64,000 bases of DNA from Aliamphritea spongicola (lineage in GTDB: Bacteria; Pseudomonadota; Gammaproteobacteria; Pseudomonadales; Balneatricaceae): NCBI GenBank assembly GCA_024347235.1, contig AP025283.1:4278001-4342000 (forward strand). The letters run 5' to 3'. Below the pieces are notes generated by a model. The model was given only the letters and a program-made list of their open reading frames with translations, was not told the DNA's origin and did no database searches. Positions 44,143 to 53,104 of this stretch are shown in pieces. Numbering within the stretch: the stretch's first letter is position 1; each line of letters begins with the position of its first letter. The position numbers and the translations under genes are program-made.

Positions 44143-44169
44143 TAAAGATTATTCACACTGCGCCGATAT
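44143..44169 (+). promoter_or_regulatory. Sigma-28 (FliA) promoter for flgMN
   Basis: TAAAGATT, 11 nt, GCCGATAT, 30 nt upstream of flgM. This gives feedback control of the anti-sigma factor by FliA itself. Confidence 0.88.
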
Positions 44170-44199
44170 ACTCACTCATAGAAAAATGAGGTTCAGAAA

Positions 44200-44508
44200 A
44201 TGGTTATTGATATCACGGGTTTATCGTCCAATCAGGCGACCCTATCTCGTGGCAAGGTGAATGAGCAACCTGCAGCGGGCAACAAGCCAGCCACTGGCGC
44301 GGCACCGACCAGCCAGCCGGCAAGCAATGTCAGTATCAGTGATACTGCACAAGCAATTCAGAAAACAATCGACAGCAGTTTAACTGATGACGGTGTAAAT
44401 GCTGACCGTGTTGCAGAACTGAAAGCTGCTATCGAAGATGGCAGCTATCAGGTGGATGCCCTGAGCACAGCCAAAGGCCTGCTTCAGATCGAAACACAAC
44501 TCGGCTAA
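44200..44508 (+). CDS. flgM: Anti-sigma-28 factor FlgM
   Basis: Holds FliA inactive until the hook is complete, then is exported. Intact, 102 residues. The N-terminal MVIDITGLSSNQ, a flexible Ala/Pro/Thr-rich middle, and C-terminal helices VSISDTAQAIQKTIDSSLTD and RVAELKAAIEDGSYQVD are typical. GAGG precedes the ATG. Co-directional with flgN, 14 bp apart. Confidence 0.95.
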   Translation: MVIDITGLSSNQATLSRGKVNEQPAAGNKPATGAAPTSQPASNVSISDTAQAIQKTIDSSLTDDGVNADRVAELKAAIEDGSYQVDALSTAKGLLQIETQLG

Positions 44509-44522
44509 GCAATATACGGAAT

Positions 44523-45016
44523 ATGCAGACAGTAACGCCTTTACAACTCAGCGAACTGAATACCCTGAACCAACAGGGACTGATTACGATTGGCAAACTG
44601 AGCGCACTCCTTGATCAGGAGTATAACGCCCTGTCTGAACGAAATGTTGAAACCATTCAACAGACGGTTCAGCAAAAACGGACATTCTGCGGGAGCTGGA
44701 AACCAACAGCAGATCCCGGAATGAACTGTTTAATCAACTGGGTGTTTCTGCAAACAAACAGGGACTGGAAACTTTTTCCGGCGCACTGCCGCCAGAGCCT
44801 CGCGCTGAATTTCTTAAACACTGGAAGCCGCTGGAAACACTGCTTTTAGAAGTAAATGAGAAAAACCAGCGGAACGAAACCGTCGTTGCACGCAACAGCC
44901 GCAACCTTGAACACCTCATGAGCATCATCCGCGGCCAGAATCAGAAAAACATGCTTTACGATAACGCCGGCGGAAAAGGCAACTATTCAGCGCAGCAACG
45001 TTTAGGAAAAGCTTAA
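44523..45016 (+). CDS. flgN: Flagellar export chaperone FlgN
   Basis: Chaperone for FlgK and FlgL. It opens MQTVTPLQLSELNTLNQQGL; LSALLDQEYNALSERNVETI matches the family. One break near 44680 (AGCAAAAACGG) is repaired by one base, giving ILRELETNSRSRNELFNQLG and continuing to NSRNLEHLMSIIRGQNQKNM, ending RLGKA at 45016. About 164 residues, helical throughout. It follows flgM and precedes the tRNA. Confidence 0.93.
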
Positions 45017-45074
45017 AATATTTCCGCGCTTACCCCGTGACTCCACACAGAAACATCAGTAGAATCAGCCACCT

Positions 45075-45151
45075 GCCTCCCCGTAGTTCAACCGGATAGA
45101 ATAGGGCCCTCCTAAGGCTTAGATAGGGGTTCGAGTCCTCTCGGGAGGCCA
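45075..45151 (+). tRNA. tRNA-Arg (anticodon CCT)
   Basis: The D-loop AACCGGATA, the anticodon arm GGGCC-CTCCTAA-GGCTT (anticodon CCT), the T-loop TTCGAGT closed by AGGGG/CCTCT, and a CCA end are all visible. The outer stem pairs GCCTCCC with GGGAGGC, but spacing to the D-arm is irregular by 1-2 nt. That is odd for a functional tRNA and could be one more sequencing indel. Confidence 0.88.
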
Positions 45152-45167
45152 CTTCCCTCTCACTGTA

Positions 45168-46802
45168 TTACTTTATCAGCTCACCCAGCGGCCCATGTGG
45201 TAAAGACTTTGCGGGTAGTTTCCTGAAGCGCTCCAGCACATTCAGCTTCCGCTGCTGATCATCTGACAGCTGCCCGTTCCGTAACAACCCCAGATAACGA
45301 TCCACCATCTTTAAACGGCCTTCACGGCGTTCTTCATCATCACGGGCGGTTTCCAGAAACAACTGCGCAAGATTCAACATGGCAGCAAAGTTTGTAAAGT
45401 CGAATTCAACGGCAGCACCAAAGGATTTAATCGCCGCACCTACCTTACCACTCATGTAATGCTTAATGCCCAGACGATTTGCCTTGAGGCTCATCTGTGC
45501 ATCCTTAGCTTTCTTCTTCCCGGCCTCAGGCACAGGCGCAGCGGCTTTTTCCGGCTCAAGCACAGGCACAGCATCGCCTGACAAAGCAAGCACCTCACGG
45601 TCCAGATCCAGCGGCATTTCAAGCCGGTCATTAATCAGTATCGCTTCTTTCAGGAGACGCTCCCTTCGGAAAAATCTCCGGTACTTTCAGCAAACTGGCT
45701 GCGAATTAAGTGACTCCGCACATCCAGCCCCAGATCATTCGGAAAACTCTGTTTGGCACGCTGCAATAACACATCCATATCACGGGCAAGCTGATATTGT
45801 GTTTTTCATCAGAATGCTTGGCTTCCAGCATAAATACATTCGCCAGACACAAATAAGGCTCTGCTGAGTGCAAACTGCTTCGCTTACCCAGAGATATTGA
45901 TCGGCGATAGGCTGACTTCGCCACCTCCATCACCTTGGTCTTAGTAGCTACCCTTCCCAGCTTCATTTGCCGGGGAATAGCCAGAGGAGCCTTTGATGTC
46001 GCTTCGCGCAACATTTCACGCGCCTCGCCCAAATCCCCTGCTTTTCATAAACCTCAGCAAGCAAGTCATAGGCAGCTATCATCAGGGGTGATCTTTCAAT
46101 CAGCTTCAGCAACTGCTCCTGAGCCAACGAGAGCTCATCCATGCCGATAAATACTTTTGCCAGATACAATCCGGCTTCCTTTTCGCCGCTCTCCTGATAA
46201 ATGGTCTCAAATAGCCGTCGGGCATCCTCAAGCCGGCCTAGCTGCAATAGCAGTGAACCACGGACAATTTGCAAATGATCAAATTCAGGATGTTCACGGT
46301 AAATGAGATTTTCACAGATTTTCAGAGCCTGCCCGATCGAACCCGCCTCAACCGCGAGATCCACCGGACGCAGCGCCATCTTGCGGCGCATTACCTGATC
46401 AATTCGCTGCTTCAGCTCTTCCATCGTGAACGGCTTAATCAGCAGATCATCCGGATTGCTGTCGATCACCTGAAGAATAGCTTCCTGAGAAGAGTCACTG
46501 GTCATACATATCCAGGCGGAGCTGGGCCGGATAAAGCCGCGATACCGCGCTTCCTCCAGGATCTGGATACCGGTTACAGAGTCCCGCACGTTATGGCTCA
46601 GCAAAACGATGTCGTAGTCATTGCGGGAAATCAGCGGAATCACCCGCTCATTACTGGTGACCGCCTTAATGTTATGCATGCCAAACTCGCGCAACATGTA
46701 GTACACCGTTGCACGCATATTGCCACTACTGTCCACCAGCAAGACATTGGTGTCACTGTAATCAATCTTGCGATTAAGTTTTAAATCCGTAACAAGTGGC
46801 AC
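45168..46802 (-). CDS. Receiver-TPR response regulator-like protein
   Basis: N-terminal receiver-like domain (residues ~15-135: VLLVDSSGNMRATVYYMLRE, LLIKPFTMEELKQRI), followed by several tetratricopeptide repeats (LRPVDLAVEAGSIGQALKIC, LLQLGRLEDARRLFETIYQE, RSPLMIAAYDLLAEVYEKQ, and a C-terminal block VEFDFTNFAAMLNLAQLFLE). The position equivalent to the phospho-acceptor Asp appears to be Ser (DIVLLSHNVRDS), so it may not be phosphorylated. The start is GTG 46802. Breaks near 46045, 45800 and 45660. About 546 residues. Related proteins occur near flagellar or chemotaxis genes in marine gammaproteobacteria; the function is unknown. Confidence 0.75.
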
Positions 46803-46927
46803 AGAAACGCGTTTCCTAACATTAAACCGATATTACATATAACTTCATTCAGATTATCAGAATGTCAGAAACAGGTGGAGCAAAGCAGGCAGGGTTTTTG
46901 CCCTATGCGTCTTAAAATGGGCAAAAA

Positions 46928-46958
46928 AGCACCGGTGTAGGGTGAAACACACGGTGCT
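46928..46958 (-). terminator. Terminator-like hairpin upstream of the TPR gene
   Basis: AGCACCG/CGGTGCT stem extended by GTGT/ACAC with one bulged base, followed by TTTTTT on the minus strand. No minus-strand gene that I can support lies upstream of it. The remaining parts of 46803-47121 hold no recognisable gene. Confidence 0.55.
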
Positions 46959-47121
46959 AAATACAGTTCTATGCTGTGATGATCATATTACGCAGCTACT
47001 CGCCAGCACACCATGATCCATGTCAATATCTGTACCATAAAGCAAATTAGTTACACTTTTGACTAAGCGCCCGGGCTGAGCGAATTCAGTACACTGAAAC
47101 AAATACAGGGATAACAATAAA

Positions 47122-48047
47122 ATGACGACTACAGCCTTCATCAGCCATGAGGATTGCGGCCTGCACAATATGGGGCCCGAGCACCCGGAAAGCCCGGTCA
47201 GACTCATTGCCATTCAGAAAGTACTGAGCAAAACCGGATTGATAGATGACCTGCTACAGATGGAGTCTGTACATGTCACTGCGGATCAGATAAAGCTGGC
47301 GCACTCCAGCCATCACCAGTCAGACCTGCTGCAACTGTCACCGGAGTCCGGCATCGTTCATGCGGACGCAGACACCGCACTCTGCCCCGACAGTATGCAC
47401 GCCGCCAGTCTGGCTGCAGGGTCTGCCGTACTGGCAACTGAACAGGTTATCAACCAACAGGCAGACAACGCCTTCTGCTCTGTACGCCCACCGGGTCATC
47501 ATGCCGAACACGGGCTGGCAATGGGGTTCTGCCTCTATAACAACATTGCTATAGGCGCGATGCACGCCCTGCAGCATCCGGACATTAACCGTGTCGCGAT
47601 TGTCGATTTTGACGTTCACCACGGCAATGGCACCGTTGATATATTCAAAGACATACCTGAAGTAATGGTCTGTTCAACATTTCAGCATCCTTACTATCCG
47701 GGCCGCCTTCATGACGTTCAGCGGGAAAATATAATTAACTGTCCGTTATCTGCGGGCAGCGGAAGCCTGGCATTCCGGCAACAGCTGGAAGATGCTTGGT
47801 TACCGGCCCTGCAAAGACACAAGCCCGACATGATATTTATTTCCGCAGGATTTGATGCCCACGAGGAAGACCCCTCGCAGACATTAACCTTCGGGAAGAA
47901 GATTACTACTGGGCAACAAAGTTACTGATGGATGTAGCCAACAGTTACGGTCAGGGCAGAATCGTTTCTGTTCTTGAAGGAGGCTACAATCCTGTCGCAC
48001 TGGCTTTCAGTGTCCAGTCACATCTGGAAGCATTAAACGGCAAGTAA
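47122..48047 (+). CDS. Histone-deacetylase-like amidohydrolase
   Basis: Zinc-dependent deacetylase fold. Seen: MGPEHPESPVRLIAI, the active-site His pair in VRPPGHHAEHGLAMGFC, the metal ligands in IVDFDVHHGNGT and ISAGFDAHEEDP, and the Gly-rich end VLEGGYNPVAL. Bacterial members deacetylate acetylpolyamines or other small amides; the substrate here is not predictable. One break near 47872 (GACCCCTCG) is repaired by a C, giving LADINLREEDYYWATKLLMD. About 308 residues. Stand-alone, with a terminator 29 nt downstream. Confidence 0.92.
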
Positions 48048-48075
48048 TACTTAAAGCGACACACAACGCAAACAA

Positions 48076-48098
48076 AAAGGCTGCCCATGGCAGCCTTT
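48076..48098 (+). terminator. Terminator of the amidohydrolase gene
   Basis: Perfect 10-bp stem AAAGGCTGCC/GGCAGCCTTT with a CAT loop, immediately before the insertion sequence. Confidence 0.75.
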
Positions 48099-48105
48099 AC
48101 AGCTT

Positions 48106-48133
48106 TGACCCGTCCTGAATAAGGTTGACACTT
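48106..48133 (+). repeat. Left inverted repeat of the IS
   Basis: Begins TGACCCGTCCTGA and ends GGTTGACACTT; it pairs with the right end. Confidence 0.88.
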
Positions 48134-48158
48134 TCTAACCTTAAATTTGGAAAGTGTT

Positions 48159-48586
48159 ATGACAACAATCACTAAGCGTACTCAGCGAGATTATTCTCTT
48201 GCCTTTAAATTAGCTGTGGTGGATCAGGTTGAAAAAGGCGAAATGACATACCGACAAGCTCAGAGCCGTTATGGTATTCAGGGGCGTTCTACGGTTTTAG
48301 TTTGGCTTCGTAAGCACGGCAAGCTAGATTGGAACTTGGGCACATTACCTTTTAAACCAACGAAAGGGGCTTCTATGTCCGAGACTCAAACACCCGAGCA
48401 GCGAATCAAAGAACTTGAACAACAACTTGCCGAAACTCAGCAAAAGCTGAATTTTTCGAAGCCGTGGTTGATGTGCTGAAGAAAGACTACGGAGTGCGTG
48501 TCACAAAAAGCTGCCCGCAAAGTCATCCAAACGAAAACGGTAACCCGGCTTTCTGTTACTCGTGCCTGTCAATATCTAAGCATTAG
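48159..48586 (+). CDS. IS3-family transposase OrfA
   Basis: Helix-turn-helix DNA-binding subunit. It starts MTTITKRTQRDYSLAFKLAV at 48159, with YRQAQSRYGIQGRSTVLVWL as the helix-turn-helix and a C-terminal leucine-zipper-like stretch (IKELEQQLAETQQKL). A base is missing in the T5 run near 48452. After repair the frame continues FEAVVDVLKKDYGVRV into the region that overlaps OrfB, where a programmed -1 shift at the CAAAAAG run could make the OrfAB fusion. Confidence 0.85.
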
Positions 48587-49366
48587 TCGGCAGGCTTACT
48601 ACAAGCAGTGCCGCTATGAGGCTCAACAGGAACTGTTCGAGTTACAAGTTCTCGGCTTTGTTAAACAGGAACGGCTGCAACAGCCGCGCATTGGTGTACG
48701 TAAACTTCAGAAACTGATGCAACGGACAGGCTTATCTCCCGGACGGGATAAGCTGTTTAACTTGCTGAGAAAACATCGCTTACTGGTACCGACTAAACGG
48801 GCGTACCATAAAACTACGCACAGTCGTCACCGGTTCTACCGTCACCCTAACTTATTGAAGTCTGGTGATTATCAGGTCACGGCCGTTCGGGCAGAACAGG
48901 TATGGGTTGCCGACATTACTTACTTGCCAGTTCGAACAGGAGAAGCGTATCTGAGCTTGGTAACAGATGCGTATTCACGAAAGATTGTGGGATACCATGT
49001 GCACGATAATCTGAAAACAGCGTCAGTATCGCAAGCCTTCAAAAGGCTCTGAAGGGACGTCACGTGAAGGAAGGGTTGGTACACCATTCAGATCGTGGTA
49101 TTCAATATTGTTCAGCGGAATATCAGCAAATCCATCAGAAACATAATGTACGCTGTTCGATGACAGATGGTTACGACTGTTATCAAAATGCTTTGGCGGA
49201 GCGGGTTAACGGCATTCTTAAAAATGAGTATCTGATCCGCAAACCGGATGATATAGAGCAGGCGAAGATAATGGTTGATGAGTCGGTCAGGATGTATAAC
49301 CAGCGGCGCCCTCACTTGTCACTGGAATATAAAACGCCCGATGAGGTGCATCGGGCGTTTGTATGA
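48498..49366 (+). CDS. IS3-family transposase OrfB (DDE integrase)
   Basis: Catalytic subunit. It has an HTH_21-like segment (QPRIGVRKLQKLMQRTGL) and an rve integrase core: first Asp in VWVADITYLPV, second Asp in VHHSDRGIQY, and Glu in NALAERVNGILKNEYL, a complete DDE triad. The start is GTG 48498, and the frame is also reachable by frameshift from OrfA. One break near 49045 (missing A in TTCAAAAGG) is repaired to give QAFKKALKGRH. Because the triad is complete, the element may be active if the break is an artefact. Confidence 0.9.
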
Positions 49367-49369
49367 AAT

Positions 49370-49397
49370 AAGTGTCAACCTATATCAGGACTAGACA
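49370..49397 (-). repeat. Right inverted repeat of the IS
   Basis: Reverse complement begins TGTCTAGTCCTGA and ends GGTTGACACTT; it pairs with the left end. Confidence 0.88.
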
Positions 49398-49407
49398 CTT
49401 GTTAATC

Positions 49408-50709
49408 TTAGCCAACAAACTTGATCATCACACCGGCAGCAACCGCAGAACCGATTACACCGGCTACGTTTGGACCCATTGCGTGCATCAGCAGGAAGTT
49501 CTGAGAGTTAGCCTCCAGACCCAGCTTGTTAGATACACGCGCTGCCATTGGTACAGCAGATACACCTGCAGAACCGATCAGCGGGTTAATCGCATTACCA
49601 CCGGCCATCTTGTTCATGATCTTAGCCATCAGAACACCACAGGCAGTACCGATACCGAATGCAACAACACCCAGCAGCAGGATACCCAGCGTTTCCACAT
49701 CCAGGAACTTATCAGCAGACAGCTTAGAACCTACAGACAGACCCAAGAAGATAGTTACGATGTTGATCAGTGCATTCTGTGCAGTATCACTCAGACGGTC
49801 TACTACGCCACATTCACGCATCAGGTTACCGAAGCAGAACATACCCAGCAGAGGTGCAGCATCCGGCAGCAACATAGCAACCAGAATCAGCAACACGATA
49901 GGGAACATGATCTTTTCAGATTTGTTAACCGGACGCAGCTGTACCATAGAGATTTTACGCTCAGCTTCAGACGTCAGTGCACGCATAATCGGCGGCTGAA
50001 TCATAGGTACCAGCGCCATGTATGAGTATGCTGCTACAGCAATCGCACCCAGCAGATCCGGTGCCAGCAGGCTGGCAACATAAATCGCTGTCGGGCCATC
50101 AGCACCACCGATGATACCGATCGCAGCTGCATCCTGGATGCTGAAGTCCATCAGACCCAGAGTCGTCAGACCTACCGCGCCCAGTACGGTTGCAAAAATA
50201 CCGAACTGTGCCGCAGCGCCCAGGAACAGAGTCTTTGGATTCGCCAGCAGCGGGCCGAAGTCTGTCATGGCACCTACACCCATGAAGATCAGCAGCGGTG
50301 CTACACCGGAAGCAATCGCAACATTGTAGAAGTTATACATCATACCGTTGCTGAAACCGGCATCCTGAGCTGCATAAACAGCAGCAGTATGCTCAGCAGC
50401 CGATGAAGATGCATAAGCGCTCTTCAGCTCATAAATGTCAGTAGAGTTAACATTCAGCGCAGCAGCAATTGACTGAATAACTTCAGGACCGCCCAGGTTA
50501 AGCGCATTTTCTACAGCCGCATAAGCCAGACCCGCTTCCGGGATGTTAGCCATAATGCCGCCAAAGCCTATCGGTACCAGCAACAGTGGCTCAAAGTTCT
50601 TGCGGATAGCAAGGAACAGGAGCAACAGACCGACAAGGATCATCACAACCTGCCCACCGGTGATATTGTATATCCCGGAGGCGTGCCATAAATTCAGAAG
50701 GTTTTCCAT
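49408..50709 (-). CDS. oadB: Oxaloacetate decarboxylase sodium pump, beta subunit
   Basis: Integral membrane subunit that decarboxylates carboxybiotin and exports Na+. Intact, 433 residues with multiple hydrophobic helices. Family motifs seen: [39 protein letters not shown], and [20 protein letters not shown] with the conserved Asp. C-terminal [20 protein letters not shown]. The start is ATG 50709, 11 bp after the oadA stop. The IS3 element ends 10 bp beyond its last base and may have separated it from its native terminator. Confidence 0.97.
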   Translation of the reverse strand: MENLLNLWHASGIYNITGGQVVMILVGLLLLFLAIRKNFEPLLLVPIGFGGIMANIPEAGLAYAAVENALNLGGPEVIQSIAAALNVNSTDIYELKSAYASSSAAEHTAAVYAAQDAGFSNGMMYNFYNVAIASGVAPLLIFMGVGAMTDFGPLLANPKTLFLGAAAQFGIFATVLGAVGLTTLGLMDFSIQDAAAIGIIGGADGPTAIYVASLLAPDLLGAIAVAAYSYMALVPMIQPPIMRALTSEAERKISMVQLRPVNKSEKIMFPIVLLILVAMLLPDAAPLLGMFCFGNLMRECGVVDRLSDTAQNALINIVTIFLGLSVGSKLSADKFLDVETLGILLLGVVAFGIGTACGVLMAKIMNKMAGGNAINPLIGSAGVSAVPMAARVSNKLGLEANSQNFLLMHAMGPNVAGVIGSAVAAGVMIKFVG

Positions 50710-50720
50710 CGAACCAACCC

Positions 50721-52497
50721 TTATGCCAAGGTGATCAGGCTATCGCCCACTTGAACAGTGTCGCCTTCTTTCACGTCAACGCTGGAAACAGTACCAGCAC
50801 GTGCAGCACGTACTTCAGTTTCCATCTTCATTGCTTCCAGAATGACCAGAACGTCACCTTCCTGTACTGCCTGACCGGCAGATACTTCTACTTTCAGATG
50901 TTACCGGCAAGTGGAGCAGGAACAGACTCAGCAGGACCAGCCGCCGGAGCTGCAGCAGGCGCTGCCGCTGCAGGCGCCGCAGGTGCAGCTGCAGTAATGT
51001 CGCCGCCCTCAGAAACCTGAACAACGTAGCTCTGACCATTAACGTTAATAGTGTAAGTCTGTGGACCAGTGTTTTTAGGTGCAGCCATTGCTTGTGCGTC
51101 CTCTAAAGTTGGTGCCGGTTCGAAGGCATCCGGATTGTTTCGGTTTTCCAGGAATTTCAGACCGATTTGCGGGAACAGTGCGTAAGTCAGCACGTCATCG
51201 ATCTGGTTATCAGACAGGCTCAGATCTTTCTCTGTTGCCAGCTGTTCCAGTTCAGCTTTCAGCTTATCCAGCTCAGGTTCCAGCAGGTCTGCCGGACGAC
51301 AGGTGATTGCCTCACCGCCATCCAGTACACGTGCCTGCAGGTCAGCGTCATACGCCGCCGGTGCTGCACCGTACTCACCTTTCAGGATGCCCTGAACTTC
51401 TTTAGAGATGGTCTTGTAACGCTCGCCCATCAATACGTTGATAACCGCCTGAGTACCCACGATCTGTGAAGTAGGGGTTACCAGAGGAATCATACCCAGG
51501 TCTTTACGAACCCGTGGAATTTCCTGCAATACATCATCAAACTTGTCGGAAGCACCCTGCTCACGCAGCTGGTTTTCCATGTTGGTCAGCATGCCGCCTG
51601 GCACCTGAGCAACCAGGATACGGGAATCCGTACCACGCAGAGAACCTTCAAACTTAGCGTATTTCTTCCGTACTTCACGGAAGTAAGCCGCAATTTCTTC
51701 CAGCTGATTCAGATCCAGACCTGTATCACGGTCAGTACCTGCCAGTGCAGCTACCACTGACTCAGTAGAAGTGTGGCCGTAAGTCATCGACATAGAAGAA
51801 ATCGCTGTATCAACACGGTCAATACCGGCTTCAACAGATTTCAGGATTGTCATATCAGACAGACCGGAAGTCGCGTGTGCGTGCAGCTGAACTTCCAACT
51901 GAGTCTGCGCCTTCAGGCGGGATACCAGATCAAAAGCGTCATAAGGCGTCAGGATGCCTGACATATCTTTAATCGCAATAGACTCTGCACCCAGGTCTTC
52001 CAGAGTCTTGGCAAACTCAACCCACATGTCAGTCGTGTGTACTTCACTCTTGGTATAAGAGATGGTGCCCTGAGCATGCTTACCTGTTGCTTTAACCGCT
52101 TTAATAGCGGTTGCCAGGTTACGGGGATCGTTCATCGCATCAAAGATACGGAAAACATCCACACCGTTTTCAGCAGCACGCTCTACAAACTTCTCTACAA
52201 CGTCATCAGCATAGTGACGGTAGCCCAGCAGGTTCTGACCGCGCAGCAGCATTTGCTGTTTAGTATTCGGCATAGCCTTCTTCAGCTCGCGAATACGCTC
52301 CCAGGGATCTTCACCGATAAAGCGGATACATGAATCAAATGTTGCTCCGCCCCAGCTTTCCAGGGACCAGAAACCAACTTTGTCCAGTTTTTCAGCGATC
52401 GGCAGCATGTCATCCAGGCGCATACGCGTAGCAAACAGCGACTGATGTGCGTCACGCAGTACTACGTCGGTAATGCCAAGAGGTTTTTATCAGACAT
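50721..52497 (-). CDS. oadA: Oxaloacetate decarboxylase, alpha subunit (biotin-containing)
   Basis: Carboxyltransferase plus biotin carrier. It starts MSDK at 52497; repair of an A near 52487 gives [20 protein letters not shown]. The metal and lysine sites are [15 protein letters not shown] and [13 protein letters not shown] long Ala/Pro linker (residues ~500-520) leads to the biotinyl domain with the modified lysine in EAMKMET; a second break near 50898 hides this domain. About 592 residues, the usual length. Alternatives such as pyruvate carboxylase subunit B share the fold, but flanking oadG and oadB decide the call. Confidence 0.95.
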
Positions 52498-52556
52498 GGG
52501 TATAGGCCTTTTGTCGATTATTGCTCTTAAAATAAAGTCGTTACTTTCGCCGGGTA

Positions 52557-52801
52557 TTAGCGAGAACGATGTTGATGAACCGCGGCAGTCATAACTGCAA
52601 CCAACTCATCGTTATTATTAGCAGCGGCAGCAGGTGCGGCTGCAGGGGCTTTCGCTTAGCCTTAGGTTCCGGGTCCGGTGCAATTTTGCTTAACACGGCA
52701 GACATGCCATTAGTAGCAAACACCAGCAAGGTCAGGAATACGAATACGAATCCCATACCAAAAACCATCAGGTTAATGCCTTCGGACATTAGATTTTCCA
52801 T
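52557..52801 (-). CDS. oadG: Oxaloacetate decarboxylase, gamma subunit
   Basis: Small membrane anchor joining OadA and OadB. One hydrophobic helix (LMVFGMGFVFVFLTLLVFAT), then a charged Ala/Pro-rich tail. One break near 52650 in the CCCC run is repaired to give [20 protein letters not shown] and ending HQHRSR at 52557. About 81 residues, the typical size. First gene of oadGAB. Confidence 0.93.
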
Positions 52802-53104
52802 CTAACGGGCGCTCCTCTGTTTCATCAAAAATCCCGCAACACCCGAAAGTGTTCCGGAACCAAATCCCGCCTGAACTTTAAGTTCTCTGCAAACGACAAT
52901 TTTTCTTGTAGTAAAAAAATCGGTGTCACCTGCAGATTGGCTGAATTGTTAATAAACGGGCAATAATTAAACCCGAAAACCGCCCTGCAGGCAACAAGTT
53001 CCCCGCACTTTAGCGACAAAAAGTTGCTTTTAAAATCTTGTAAAAACTACAAAAACGCTATTTTCCAAAATCATGCAGCCAAAATGTCGCTCTCAAGAAA
53101 GCGG
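52802..53104. other. Non-coding gap between thiI and oadG
   Basis: About 300 bp, AT-rich in the middle, containing short A/T tracts. It should hold the oadGAB promoter, but I see no confident -35/-10 pair, terminator or RNA. A 64-codon open frame here has no recognisable features. Confidence 0.5.

Larger units (their letters stand above)
48106..49397 (+). mobile_element. IS3-family insertion sequence
   Basis: 1292 bp with terminal TG..CA ends and imperfect 28-bp inverted repeats (22 of 28 positions match). It is flanked by a 3-bp direct duplication CTT (48103-48105 and 49398-49400). It carries OrfA and OrfB of the IS3 type. It lies between the amidohydrolase terminator and oadB, ending 10 bp before the last base of oadB, so it probably disrupts no coding sequence. 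Confidence 0.92.

Noticed and set aside
46983..47213. 76-codon minus-strand frame overlapping the amidohydrolase start
   Set aside because: It has one hydrophobic stretch but is mostly antisense to a conserved gene; only the nearby orphan terminator makes it worth remembering.
49372..50025. 217-codon plus-strand open frame opposite oadB
   Set aside because: The protein is Arg/Thr/Gln/His-rich without domains, and the opposite strand encodes an intact OadB.
52825..53019. 64-codon minus-strand frame between thiI and oadG
   Set aside because: No motif, hydrophobic pattern or ribosome site; it lies in AT-rich intergenic DNA.
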